24,355 bases of DNA from Hofstenia miamia (Eukaryota > Xenacoelomorpha > Acoela > Hofsteniidae): the NCBI GenBank assembly GCA_900660155.1, contig CABFPE010000251.1, positions 658,237 to 682,591 of the forward strand. The letters run 5' to 3'. The translations under genes and the position numbers were made by a program. How positions within the stretch are numbered: position 1 is the stretch's first letter; every line of letters starts with the position of its first letter. Shown here piece by piece: positions 21,201 through 24,355 of the stretch. The notes under the pieces were generated by a model. It had not been told where the DNA came from and did not search any database. It saw nothing but the letters and a program-made list of their open reading frames with translations.

Positions 21201-22377
21201 GATTTAAAAATAATTGGGCGAATTAATTGAATTTCGTGTCTAAAAACTACTTTATTCCAGCGATTTGATGAAGATTTTAAAGTACCCAAAAATATTGCGA
21301 TTAGGATAGTTTTGGATGGGGATTTTGATCTCATTTTTTTTAAAAAATGATTATTTGGATTTTCAACTGCCATACTTTCAAAAGATTTTATAAAAATTGT
21401 AAATATTAAGAAAATAAATATGAAATTCGAATAACATTTGTCATATTTCGTAATCGAATATGATTGAACGCAATTTATTTAATGAGAAGAAAGGTGGTTA
21501 CATTGTTGGGTTTATAGAAAACGTAAAAATGGGGTGTATATGTTGTGGTGATCTTGATGTTTCAGTGCTAGAGTTAGTTAAATTAAAAACTAATACTCTT
21601 TCGGATAAGTATCCTTGCCATAGAAAATTTTTCACAATGTCTTCCAAATATCAATAATTAAAAATGTCTTCTCTTTCATTTTGTTTGAACACAATGTGCT
21701 AAATTATGAATTTCATTTTTCTATTCACTGCACGTAGTAGTACCTGCAGTGAGTAAAGTCAATTTTATTGTCTAAGAATAATTTATTCAGATTTACTAAA
21801 TGTAAATATCTAAATATCATGCTATAAATTAAAAAAATTAAAACAATGAAAAAAACGTAAATTTCACGCTATTTATTTAGGTGTTACTGAGACAAGTGAG
21901 TATTAAAATAAGTGGTACAGGTTAGTTAAATTCTGCCATAGATCAATGTAGCTCACAAGGCAGTGCTCTCACTCAGTACGAATTAAGTGGACTTGGTTAC
22001 TCTGTAAAGTTTCTTGAAAGGGAGGTTATGAATTGGGGTACGCGCTTTACATATGAAATTACTATTGGAAACGGAGCGGATGTTAAGAGGCTTAAGAACG
22101 TTATTCTTGGTTCAAGAAAATGCAATGCCGCTCTTAGAGGGAGTCATGATGTTTCTGTGCAAGCTGAGTATGATGCAGACACTGGTCTTTCTGGATTTAA
22201 ATGGTCGAATCTTAACTGGAACAGAAAACGAAGCGGAAATTTGACCATTGTGTTTGCAGGACATGTTCCAGCAGCTGATGTTTGCTTGGCTACAGTTGGT
22301 GATGATTTCTATGCTGCATTCTCTATCAGAGGACCTGATTGCAGACCTATAGGTGTTTGAATTTATGTATTTACTCA

Positions 22378-22409
<32 letters not shown>

Positions 22410-24133
22410 TTAAAACAAAATTTAAAATTTGATTTGACTTTAATATATAATTTATAGAACCTCTAATTTAATTTGTATTTAGAAACGGTAGAAACTAGTA
22501 AGTTTTTTTATTTATTTTTTTTTGGTACTTAATTTATTATGAATAACCCTCAAATCGCGTATATGTTATTAAAGGTACCAGTCTATACATCGAATCATAT
22601 TTTTATGATATGAAGAAATTGAGAATATCTTAATTGTTTTCGATGACGTCATCAAACATATAAATTTAGAATTGTTTGAAATATATTAATTATCTGTTTT
22701 ATCAGTTGGAACTGATGGAATTTGATAGAGCTCACTATGCTAATCAAATGTAATTTTTTGCTTATTTTACATAGTTTTTTCATTCTAACAAAATATTTTT
22801 TTGCAAAAATTTGAAGAATATGCTCCAGTTAAAAAACAATACCATGCATAAAATGAGCAGACATTTCGAAAATTTTTTTGACCGCAATAAAATTTAGGAA
22901 AGACATTAAGTCTCATTAAGATCGTTCCACAAATTTTTGACTAGTAGTCAAAAGCTGATTAGGGAGAAGAAATCCACTCCAATTCGTATAACGTTGATTT
23001 ATTTTCTTCACTTATTGAGATAAAACTAGTTTTTAAAAAATTTCTTTCTTAAAAGGTTAAGGGATTTAAAACAAAATAGATTTTTGGAAAAATAGTTTAC
23101 TATCCCAATCAGGGATACGGATTTTCCGCTGCTCATTTTGCCATTTTCCGCGAAATTCACCTAAATTATTAGTGTTGATATATTAATGGAAATTCTTACT
23201 TGTACAAGATGTTTCTAGAATTCTTTGCAGTTTTGTCAGATTGCCTTAAGATTTTCCATCTAAATCTTTTGTACTTTTTTGTTCCGCACATGTTCTTGTG
23301 ATCCTTTATCATGTCTAATCAAATCACAGGAATATTTGCAAAATCAAAATACCATTAGCAGCATATACCTCATTTTGATATTGTCCTACATGATCACCGC
23401 AGTGACAGGCCGGACTCTTTGAATGAAGTTATTGCACATGCTAACAATTATAAATTGAAAATCTTAACTAATCATAAATTGATACACGCCGGCTAGATTT
23501 CCGTAAATTATATGCAATTTTAAAGTCGAAGCCATGTACAAGTGAACATAATTTTCCTTAAAATTATACTAAAAACTTTCCTTTAAAAAATAATAAAAAA
23601 TAATATAATAATCCGCCTATTCCGGGGAATTTCCGTAACTGTGGAAAATCCATATCCCTGCTCCTAATACAATTTTTTATATATTTGTGTAACACTGTAT
23701 TTATCATCAATTGAATATATTTTAGATGAATGTAGCGTATCTCAAATTCTCCCACAATACAAATTAAGTTCATTGGGATACAAAATTACTTTTGATGGTA
23801 CAGAAACTCGCAATGGAAATACACTCTTTAGCTATAATTTAACAATTGATCGACACGTCAGCACAGAGATTTTACGAAAGATTATACTGTCAACTAGCGA
23901 ATGCAAAGAAGCAATATACATAAACCATAATGCATCGAAGTTAGCATTCAACGATACTGATAGCGGGATACAGGGCTTCCAATGGAAAAATCTTGATCTT
24001 CAAAGAGGTGCTACTAGAAAATTCGTAATCCTTTTAAAAGGGGAGCTTAGTGTGACTAGTGTTTGCGTGTCGGCAATTGGAGATGGATTTTTTGGTTCGC
24101 AATTAATTCTTGGACCAGATTGTTCTTCAAAAT
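154..24133 (+). CDS. Partial multi-exon gene for a modular extracellular protein with eight four-cysteine domains
   Basis: The coding parts are 154-180, 546-959, 1162-1194, 1581-1994, 5791-5823, 6655-7068, 7376-7408, 10550-10582, 11781-11795, 12728-13135, 14802-14816, 14864-15274, 16790-16804, 19987-20394, 21881-21895, 21942-22352, 22483-22497 and 23726-24133. Joined, they give 3522 nt with no internal stop. All junctions are AG/GT and all are phase 1. Eight homologous domains of 136-138 residues alternate with short Thr/Ser/Glu/Pro-rich spacers. Each domain has four cysteines and several have N-x-S/T sequons, which suggests a secreted or surface protein with two disulfides per domain (inference). 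The gene begins before and continues after the window, so any signal peptide, membrane anchor or catalytic domain is not visible. I recognise no named family. Exon skipping would keep the frame everywhere. Exon boundaries rest on splice motifs and homology among the copies, not on transcript data. Confidence 0.85.
181..545 (+). other. Intron between L1 and A1
   Basis: AT-rich, bounded by GTAAAA and TTTAG. I see no gene or mobile element in it. Confidence 0.7.
546..959 (+). CDS. Type A domain exon A1 (414 nt, one complete domain)
   Basis: The acceptor is ...TTACTATTTAG and the donor is G|GTACGA. The exon encodes 138 residues counting the split Glu. The domain opens with ENTCGVGG, has the F-x-Y-x-V strand motif near residues 38-42, VIGSMGC around 57-63, an Asn-rich loop FMNNNGN, VSGFRF at 85-90, and ends NVCYS...GGNFYAAGLI.GPDCS. 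Cysteines are at residues 4, 63, 116 and 135, positions shared with all other domains here. One sequon (N76-F-S) is present. It is closest to A3, with which it shares long identical stretches. Two disulfides in an extracellular beta-rich fold is an inference. No named family is recognised. Confidence 0.9.
960..1580 (+). other. Two introns flanking linker L2
   Basis: The spans 960-1161 and 1195-1580 are AT-rich with no recognisable gene or repeat. The open frame leading into A2 from about 1553 is chance read-through of intron sequence. Confidence 0.65.
1162..1194 (+). CDS. Linker exon L2 (33 nt, phase 1-1)
   Basis: The acceptor is CAGATGTTTAG and the donor is GTAAAA. It reads E-L-S-T-E-E-P-S-S-S-E, a Ser/Glu/Pro spacer between A1 and A2. 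The split codons on both sides are Glu. It has the same length and character as L3, L4 and L5. It is likely a flexible, possibly O-glycosylated hinge. Confidence 0.8.
1581..1994 (+). CDS. Type A domain exon A2 (414 nt), with a fifth cysteine
   Basis: The acceptor is GGATACTTAG and the donor is G|GTAAGG, a better donor than in A1 and A3. It has 138 residues, the same as A1. It starts EGTCGVGG, keeps F-x-Y-x-I near residue 40, has FIIGAMEC ending at residue 63, VSGFKF at 85-90, and ends NVCFS...GGNYYASGLI.GPDCS. The four family cysteines are at 4, 63, 116 and 135. An additional Cys at 68 replaces the Leu/Phe found in A1 and A3. That leaves an odd number, so this domain may have a free thiol or an inter-chain bond. 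An upstream reading frame continues into the intron (from about 1553), but the AG at 1579-1580 lines up exactly with the other A exons. Confidence 0.9.
2626..2931 (+). other. Unassigned stop-free stretch of 101 codons in the A2-L3 intron
   Basis: The frame opens right after a TAA at 2623-2625 and closes at TAA 2929-2931. There is no early ATG. The peptide is rich in aromatic and charged residues (for example GYKWRWDIF and HDWVIEFEKRYPYIHERF), unlike the Asn/Ile/Lys-rich peptides that AT-rich introns usually give. It has no similarity to the domains of this gene and I recognise no family. It could be a fragment of a mobile-element protein or an unrelated exon. The length is unusual for sequence this AT-rich but not decisive. 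Confidence 0.25.
3001..3032. repeat. (TA)n microsatellite
   Basis: Sixteen TA units in the A2-L3 intron. Confidence 0.95.
3956..4593. repeat. First copy of a duplicated LINE segment ending at the 'n'
   Basis: This stretch recurs at 4595-5212 in the same orientation with a few percent substitutions and a 17-18 nt deletion in the second copy (near 4275). The join between the copies is the single 'n' at 4594, so the pair is more likely two alleles placed end to end than a true tandem duplication. Confidence 0.8.
4594..4594. other. Assembly join 'n' between duplicate copies
   Basis: A single undetermined base exactly at the border of two near-identical copies. Confidence 0.85.
4595..5212. repeat. 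Second copy of the duplicated LINE segment
   Basis: It starts right after the 'n' with AGGAGATTGATTACTTG, matching 3958 onward, and ends at GAGGCAAAGTA, matching the end of copy one. After that it continues into unique sequence (AGCGTTG), which shows it is the copy joined to the right-hand flank. Confidence 0.8.
5492..5575. repeat. 42-bp tandem duplication, two copies
   Basis: Units 5492-5533 and 5534-5575 begin AAATTTGAAAACCTATTTG and differ at two positions (AAGTCTCCC versus AATTCTCGC). The unit length is a multiple of three. It lies just upstream (element sense) of the LINE relic and may be part of that element's 5' end or plain intron. Confidence 0.85.
5791..5823 (+). CDS. Linker exon L3 (33 nt, phase 1-1)
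   Basis: A strong pyrimidine-rich acceptor (TATTTTTTAG) and donor GTAAAT. It reads G-S-T-S-E-A-P-S-D-T-E, a Ser/Thr/Pro/Glu spacer between A2 and A3. The entry split codon is Gly and the exit split codon is Glu. The intron upstream is the longest in the window (about 3.8 kb) because of a LINE relic and a duplicated assembly segment. Confidence 0.8.
5824..6654 (+). other. Intron between L3 and A3
   Basis: It contains a small perfect hairpin (ATATTGGCC at 5910-5918 with GGCCAATAT at 5931-5939, 12-nt loop) and a (TA)n tract at about 6237-6265. A GC-richer stretch at 6130-6400 has several TATCC/ATCCCC motifs and no recognisable coding content. Confidence 0.6.
6237..6265. repeat. (TA)n microsatellite
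   Basis: About fourteen TA units in the L3-A3 intron. Confidence 0.95.
6655..7068 (+). CDS. Type A domain exon A3 (414 nt)
   Basis: The acceptor is AAATTTTTAG and the donor is G|GTACTA. It has 138 residues and opens ENTCGVGGTKTR as A1 does. It contains F-x-Y-x-I, the IGSLGC segment ending at residue 63, the FMNNNGN loop with the sequon N76-F-S, VAGFKF, and the final TVCYS...GGNFYGAGLI.GPDCS. Cysteines are at 4, 63, 116 and 135. Its nucleotide similarity to A1 is high, especially around the Asn-rich loop, which points to a relatively recent duplication or to gene conversion between A1 and A3. A2 is more diverged. Confidence 0.9.
7376..7408 (+). CDS. Linker exon L4 (33 nt, phase 1-1)
   Basis: The acceptor is ATTTTTGTTTAG and the donor is GTACAA. 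It reads E-S-S-T-Q-Q-Q-L-S-S-A, a Ser/Gln-rich spacer. The next supported exon is another linker (L5), with no domain exon between them, although two assembly joins lie in that intron. The frame also stays open past the donor to a stop at about 7771-7773, so retention of this intron would add a hydrophobic tail instead of the next domain. That reading is weakly supported. Confidence 0.75.
7376..7773 (+). other. Read-through frame from linker L4 into the next intron
   Basis: The L4 reading frame stays open for about 120 codons past its donor, to TAG at 7771-7773. The peptide includes a hydrophobic stretch (FLSISMLAKIEIVIILFYL) followed by Lys, Cys, Cys. If this intron were retained the product would end with a possible membrane segment. 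However, AT-rich introns readily yield such residues, no poly(A) signal is evident, and the partly duplicated copy at 7955 onward shows replacement changes. Treat it as a candidate only. Confidence 0.2.
7507..7953. repeat. First copy of an intronic duplicate ending at the 'n'
   Basis: CAATTGTTAATCAG at 7507 recurs right after the 'n' at 7955, and both copies end CATTTAAATACTA. A segment of about 40 nt (around 8270-8307) is present only in the second copy. The arrangement fits two haplotypes. Confidence 0.8.
7954..7954. other. Assembly join 'n' between duplicate copies
   Basis: A single undetermined base exactly between the two copies of the block. Confidence 0.85.
7955..8442. repeat. Second copy of the intronic duplicate
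   Basis: Same orientation as 7507-7953, with scattered substitutions and small indels. It continues into the right-hand flank (AAGGTAATTAATG). Confidence 0.8.
8460..8886. repeat. Haplotype copy without the mariner insertion (empty site)
   Basis: This 427-nt segment matches 8888-10159 once the mariner element and one TA are removed from the latter, which also leaves exactly 427 nt. The empty site reads AAACTTACCATTTAAAAG at about 8619-8636. Confidence 0.9.
8887..8887. other. Assembly join 'n' between empty-site and filled-site copies
   Basis: A single undetermined base between two copies of the same intron segment. Confidence 0.85.
9189..9730 (-). pseudogene. Broken mariner-type transposase, minus strand
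   Basis: There are three fragments. An N-terminal piece starts at ATG 9730 (MRFSEVQRRELIETVYLN...), reads like the start of the helix-turn-helix region and stops at TGA 9598-9596. A shifted frame then carries the first catalytic-Asp region (FAIVTDDESIF, about 9594-9562) and continues through FKNKFEPKI to the 'n' at 9450. After the 'n' comes DDNFVPRDINPPN and VPQLRPIENFWG, where the Glu of PIE (9389-9387) is the expected third catalytic residue, and the frame ends at TGA 9191-9189. Most of the DNA-binding domain and the second catalytic Asp region are absent. The first loss looks like a deletion, and the second falls at the 'n' and may be an assembly gap. Confidence 0.85.
9450..9450. other. 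Undetermined base inside the mariner element, possibly a gap
   Basis: Unlike four of the other joins, it is not flanked by duplicated sequence. The protein frame on either side jumps from the KFEPKI region to just before the third catalytic residue. A segment of a few hundred bases is probably missing here. Confidence 0.7.
10160..10549 (+). other. Intron right of the filled-site copy, up to L5
   Basis: AT-rich intron, closing with the acceptor of L5. No gene or repeat recognised. Confidence 0.6.
10550..10582 (+). CDS. Linker exon L5 (33 nt, phase 1-1)
   Basis: The acceptor is TGCACTTTTTAG and the donor is GTAAGT, both strong. It reads G-I-S-S-Q-E-P-S-N-N-E, very like L1 (SSQEP). It is the last linker of the long type. 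From here on the spacers are 15-nt microexons and the domains are of types B and C. It marks the border between the two halves of the array. Confidence 0.8.
10834..10879 (+). other. Candidate decayed linker exon
   Basis: A very good pyrimidine tract and AG (CTTCAATTCTTAG, ending 10833) and a donor AAG|GTAAAA enclose 46 nt. This length would break the frame, since all accepted exons are multiples of three in phase 1. A second AG at 10848-10849 would give a 30-nt symmetric exon (10850-10879) reading E-I-L-M-S-L-M-W-H-Q, which lacks the Ser/Thr/Pro character of true linkers. It is probably an old linker exon out of use, or chance. Confidence 0.25.
11141..11167. repeat. 27-bp direct repeat, copy 1
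   Basis: The sequence starting TAATAACCCTGGATCG and ending TTTTGCTA is repeated exactly at 11467-11493, inside the MITE. The core AACCCTGGATCGAGGTT is an imperfect palindrome. Confidence 0.9.
11431..11532. mobile_element. Short piggyBac-like MITE with TTAA duplications
   Basis: A 12-bp perfect terminal inverted repeat (CACTAGAAAGTC at 11431-11442, GACTTTCTAGTG at 11521-11532) is flanked on both sides by TTAA (11427-11430 and 11533-11536). TTAA target duplication is diagnostic of the piggyBac superfamily. At 102 bp it has no coding capacity and would depend on an enzyme encoded elsewhere. The interior holds the second copy of the 27-bp repeat (11467-11493). Confidence 0.8.
11781..11795 (+). 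CDS. Microexon M1 (15 nt, phase 1-1)
   Basis: GATTGATTTAG precedes and GTAAGTATAT follows. It reads G-I-P-E-S, and its last base A joins AT of the next exon to give Asn, the first residue of domain B1. It is the first of five 15-nt exons with the same phase, the same exit base (A) and the same position just before a B or C domain. That regularity supports a real exon despite its size. Confidence 0.7.
11796..12727 (+). other. Intron between M1 and B1
   Basis: AT-rich intron with no repeat or gene that I can support. Confidence 0.6.
12728..13135 (+). CDS. Type B domain exon B1 (408 nt)
   Basis: The acceptor is GATGTTTAG and the donor is C|GTAAGC. It encodes 136 residues counting the split Asn. 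It begins NECSVSQ, has the L-x-SLGF.ITYVGREV segment, then NW-T-T-VFRYKV near residues 30-39, ILSTIDC ending at residue 60, the acidic DDQSGLKGFQW loop around 77-87, and ends RMCIS...GDGFYGAKMI.GPDCSSR. Cysteines are at 3, 60, 114 and 133, equivalent to the type A cysteines. It is closest to B2. The first split codon uses the final A of M1, and the last base C makes Arg with GT of M2. Confidence 0.9.
13136..13827 (+). other. Left part of the B1-M2 intron
   Basis: A plus-strand open frame at 13189-13398 exists but looks like nothing known. A short TA tract is at 13783-13798. Nothing else is recognised. Confidence 0.55.
13828..14725 (-). mobile_element. Degenerate Tc1-like transposon with long terminal inverted repeats
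   Basis: The left end starts CAGTAAAACGCATTTTG. The reverse complement of the right end starts CAATAAAACAACTTTTG. The two arms (about 13828-13968 and 14585-14725) align over roughly 140 nt at about three quarters identity, sharing GCAAATTACAC/ACAAATTACAC, CACGG(T/C)ATAG and TTTCACA(A/T)CTTC. TA follows the right end (14726-14727) and the left TA is not preserved. On the minus strand at 14024-14041 the interior reads IFQQDK, the segment carrying the second catalytic Asp of Tc1-type transposases, with stops nearby. The element is an old, non-functional insertion. The 'n' at 13990 lies just inside the left arm. Confidence 0.7.
13990..13990. other. Undetermined base inside the Tc1-like element
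   Basis: No flanking duplication is evident. It may hide missing transposase sequence, since the element is shorter than usual for this superfamily. Confidence 0.6.
14802..14816 (+). CDS. Microexon M2 (15 nt) before domain C1
   Basis: TTTTTATATTTAG precedes and GTAAGTATTC follows. It reads R-V-T-E-Q and exits into the Asn of C1. It is separated from C1 by an intron of only 47 nt. The paired exon M4 before C2 has nearly the same sequence (GTGTTACTGAG in both) and a 46-nt intron, so this exon-intron-exon block was duplicated as a unit. Confidence 0.8.
14864..15274 (+). CDS. Type C domain exon C1 (411 nt)
   Basis: The acceptor is TCTTGCATAG and the donor is G|GTCTTT (weak, but placed by alignment to C2). 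It encodes 137 residues. It opens NECSSQ, then LTQYGLSGLGY, and RFQYEV near residues 35-40. The core is LKNFVLGSDDC ending at 61, an acidic run DDDADSG at 76-82, GFKWSNLDW, and it ends AADVCFATVGDDFYAA..I.GPDCSPR. Cysteines are at 3, 61, 115 and 134. The conserved REV-x-NW motif of the B and C2 domains is altered here: the Trp is missing and the segment reads REEVGAN. In-frame stops follow soon after the donor. Confidence 0.9.
15275..16789 (+). other. Intron between C1 and M3
   Basis: It contains three related direct-repeat motifs (15444-15460, 15597-15613, 15804-15820). The rest is AT-rich intron without recognisable genes. Confidence 0.6.
15444..15820. repeat. Three spaced copies of an ACGGACCCACAC-like motif
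   Basis: ACGTAACGGACCCACAC at 15444-15460, ACGTAGCGGATCCACAT at 15597-15613 and GCTTAACGGACCCACAC at 15804-15820 are in the same orientation, 153 and 207 bp apart. They are notably GC-rich for this intron. The function is unknown. They could be remains of an internally repetitive mobile element. Confidence 0.6.
16790..16804 (+). CDS. Microexon M3 (15 nt) between C1 and B2
   Basis: TTGTTTTTAG precedes and GTAAGTTC follows, both good splice signals. With the G from C1 it reads E-T-T-E-T, then exits with A into the Asn of B2. M5 occupies the same position after C2 and reads E-T-V-E-T. The spacer is Thr-rich. Confidence 0.8.
17436..17456. repeat. (TA)n microsatellite
   Basis: About ten TA units in the M3-B2 intron. 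Confidence 0.9.
18034..18055 (+). other. Candidate decayed microexon in the M3-B2 intron
   Basis: TTTGTGTCAG precedes, and a very strong donor GTAAGTATT follows 22 nt later. The first 15 nt would read E-S-L-P-S in the array phase, like the other microexons, but an extra 7 nt before the donor would shift the frame. It is not needed, because M3 already sits between C1 and B2. Confidence 0.2.
18304..19125. repeat. First copy of an 822-bp intronic duplicate ending at the 'n'
   Basis: It starts TAGATTGCCTGTAGAC and is nearly identical to 19127 onward. It ends AAGTTTAGCTA, exactly where the second copy reaches the acceptor region of exon B2. It lacks a 33-nt insertion carried by the second copy. 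Divergence is very low, as expected of alleles. Confidence 0.9.
18784..18902. mobile_element. 119-bp MITE with imperfect terminal inverted repeats
   Basis: The left end GTGGTGTTCCAACTATCGG matches the reverse complement of the right end, GTGTCGCTCCCACTATCGA, at 14 of 19 positions, followed by CTTT in both. Internal ACTATCG/CGATAGT motifs occur again in the middle. There is no coding capacity. I could not establish a target duplication or superfamily. Confidence 0.65.
19126..19126. other. Assembly join 'n' between duplicate copies
   Basis: A single undetermined base exactly between two near-identical copies. Confidence 0.88.
19127..19981. repeat. Second copy of the duplicate, joined to exon B2
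   Basis: It matches 18304-19125 at an offset of 823. It differs by a few substitutions and a 33-nt insertion at about 19928-19960, and runs directly into the B2 acceptor. This is the copy linked to the right-hand flank. Confidence 0.9.
19607..19725. mobile_element. Same 119-bp MITE in the second haplotype copy
   Basis: It has the same sequence as 18784-18902 at the constant offset of 823, so it is not an independent insertion. The minus-strand open frames across both copies translate identically for the same reason. Confidence 0.65.
19987..20394 (+). CDS. Type B domain exon B2 (408 nt)
   Basis: The acceptor is AGCTATTTAG and the donor is C|GTAAGA. It has 136 residues with cysteines at 3, 60, 114 and 133. 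The motifs are NECSVSQ, SSLGYNFTYVGREV, W-T-T-VFRYTV, ILSSIDC, INDSDSGIFGLQW and TCIS...GNGSYGS.PI.GPDCSSR. Sequons are present at N20-F-T, N69-G-S and N76-D-S. The usual FY of the C-terminal signature is SY here. It is very similar to B1, including the C|GT exit to the next microexon. An assembly join and a duplicated 820-bp block end just upstream of its acceptor. Confidence 0.9.
20395..21880 (+). other. Intron between B2 and M4
   Basis: It has a (GATCC)n-like run at 20965-20995 and otherwise AT-rich intron. Open frames at 21038-21226 and 21460-21657 match nothing I recognise and are probably chance. Confidence 0.6.
20965..20995. repeat. GATCC short tandem repeat
   Basis: Five or six GATCC/GATCT units in a row, with another GATCC at about 21013. 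It is an unusual GC-containing microsatellite in a genome where simple repeats are mostly TA. Confidence 0.8.
21881..21895 (+). CDS. Microexon M4 (15 nt) before domain C2
   Basis: CTATTTATTTAG precedes and GTGAGTATT follows. With the C from B2 it reads R-V-T-E-T, then exits into Asn. Only 46 nt of intron separate it from C2. It is the counterpart of M2 and nearly identical to it over the first 12 bases. Confidence 0.8.
21942..22352 (+). CDS. Type C domain exon C2 (411 nt)
   Basis: The acceptor is CTGCCATAG and the donor is G|GTGTTT. It has 137 residues with cysteines at 3, 61, 115 and 134. It begins NQCSSQ (Gln replaces the Glu seen elsewhere), then LTQYELSGLGY, EREVMNWGTRFTYEI, VILGSRKC, YDADTGLSGFKW and AADVCLATVGDDFYAA..I.GPDC. 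One sequon, N100-L-T. It is very similar to C1 along its whole length, so the two C exons are paralogues from a segment duplication. The REV-x-NW motif lost in C1 is intact here. Confidence 0.9.
22378..22403. repeat. (TA)n microsatellite in the C2-M5 intron
   Basis: Thirteen TA units in an intron of only 130 nt, close to the C2 donor. Confidence 0.95.
22483..22497 (+). CDS. Microexon M5 (15 nt) between C2 and B3
   Basis: TTTGTATTTAG precedes and GTAAGTTT follows. It reads E-T-V-E-T and exits with A into the Asn of B3. It is only 130 nt downstream of C2. It matches M3 in length, phase, splice context and sequence type. Confidence 0.8.
22498..23109 (+). other. Left part of the M5-B3 intron
   Basis: AT-rich intron with a small perfect hairpin (TTTTGACT/AGTCAAAA near 22936-22954). 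No gene recognised. Confidence 0.55.
23110..23660. mobile_element. hAT-like non-autonomous transposon (551 bp)
   Basis: The left end is CAGGGATACGGATTTTCCGC (23110-23129), and the reverse complement of the right end is CAGGGATATGGATTTTCCAC (23641-23660), 18 of 20 identical. CAGGG termini are typical of hAT elements, which make 8-bp target duplications. The flanks ATCCCAAT (23102-23109) and CTCCTAAT (23661-23668) agree at 6 of 8. No intact transposase frame is inside. It ends only about 65 bp upstream of exon B3. Confidence 0.72.
23726..24133 (+). CDS. Type B domain exon B3 (408 nt), the last exon in the window
   Basis: The acceptor is AATATATTTTAG and the donor is T|GTAAGT. It has 136 residues with cysteines at 3, 60, 114 and 133. 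It is the most diverged B copy: it starts NECSVSQ and keeps SSLGY, but the REV-NW-T-T segment becomes ETRNGNT, followed by LFSYNL. The loop NDTDSGIQGFQW and the ending SVCVS...GDGFFGS.LI.GPDCSS are kept. Sequons are at N38-L-T, N69-A-S and N76-D-T. A strong donor shows that the gene continues beyond the window, presumably into another microexon. Confidence 0.88.
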
Positions 24134-24317
24134 GTAAGTCTTTTCAATTAAATTTTGTTTTCTTGAATGTTAAATCTACCCCGAAATACACCCAGTCAAG
24201 TCATTAAATCAAAGCTCCAATGTTCATTACAATATGCATATTAATGATAACTATAAAATGATCATTTAATGTTATTTTTTCGCCACACAAGACAGGCACC
24301 CTTAAGCTAAAATGTAA

Positions 24318-24320
<3 letters not shown>

Positions 24321-24352
<32 letters not shown>
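24321..24352. repeat. (TA)n microsatellite at the window end
   Basis: About sixteen TA units downstream of the B3 donor. The stretch 24134-24355 is intron with no other feature. Confidence 0.95.

Positions 24353-24355
<3 letters not shown>

Noticed and set aside
21460..21657. A 65-codon frame with ATG and a GCICCG segment.
   Set aside because: Isolated in an intron, with no homology I recognise and no splice context.
154..24133. tRNA, rRNA or other structured RNA genes.
   Set aside because: No tRNA A/B boxes, rRNA stretches or snoRNA box patterns were seen on either strand by eye.

Overview
This window looks like part of one large, intron-rich gene from a very AT-rich invertebrate animal. 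The support is GT..AG introns with pyrimidine-rich 3' ends, relics of animal-type Tc1/mariner, hAT-like, piggyBac-like and LINE elements, many (TA)n microsatellites, and no prokaryotic gene organisation. I cannot name the species. A cnidarian or another low-GC invertebrate would fit, but that is a guess.

The gene is on the + strand and runs off both ends, with no start codon, signal peptide or final stop inside. I reconstruct 18 exons between 154 and 24133: 3522 coding bases, about 1174 residues. Every intron interrupts a codon after its first base (phase 1), so every exon is a symmetric 1-1 module. Eight long exons each encode exactly one extracellular-looking domain. Three are type A (414 nt: 546-959, 1581-1994, 6655-7068), three are type B (408 nt: 12728-13135, 19987-20394, 23726-24133) and two are type C (411 nt: 14864-15274, 21942-22352). 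All share four cysteines at matching positions and a C-terminal 'G-x-FY-x-A/G ... GPDCS' signature, so they are subfamilies of one domain that I cannot assign to a named family. In the left half the domains are separated by Ser/Thr/Pro/Glu-rich linker exons of 27 or 33 nt. In the right half they are separated by 15-nt microexons, giving the order M1-B1-M2-C1-M3-B2-M4-C2-M5-B3. This regular B/C alternation suggests growth by duplication of a two-domain unit.

The product is inferred to be a secreted or cell-surface multidomain protein, a string of disulfide-bonded domains joined by short, probably O-glycosylated spacers. Because all exons are in the same phase, any of them could be skipped without breaking the frame.

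The introns hold mobile-element debris: a minus-strand LINE with its reverse transcriptase YVDD motif (about 3540-5400), a deleted mariner-type element with a clean TA duplication (9055-9897), a piggyBac-like MITE (11431-11532), a Tc1-like relic with terminal inverted repeats of about 140 bp (13828-14725), a 119-bp MITE (18784-18902, repeated at 19607-19725) and a hAT-like element (23110-23660). Six single 'n' bases mark assembly joins. Four of them (4594, 7954, 8887, 19126) lie exactly between two nearly identical copies of the same sequence, which are best read as unmerged haplotypes. At 8887 one copy lacks and the other carries the mariner insertion.
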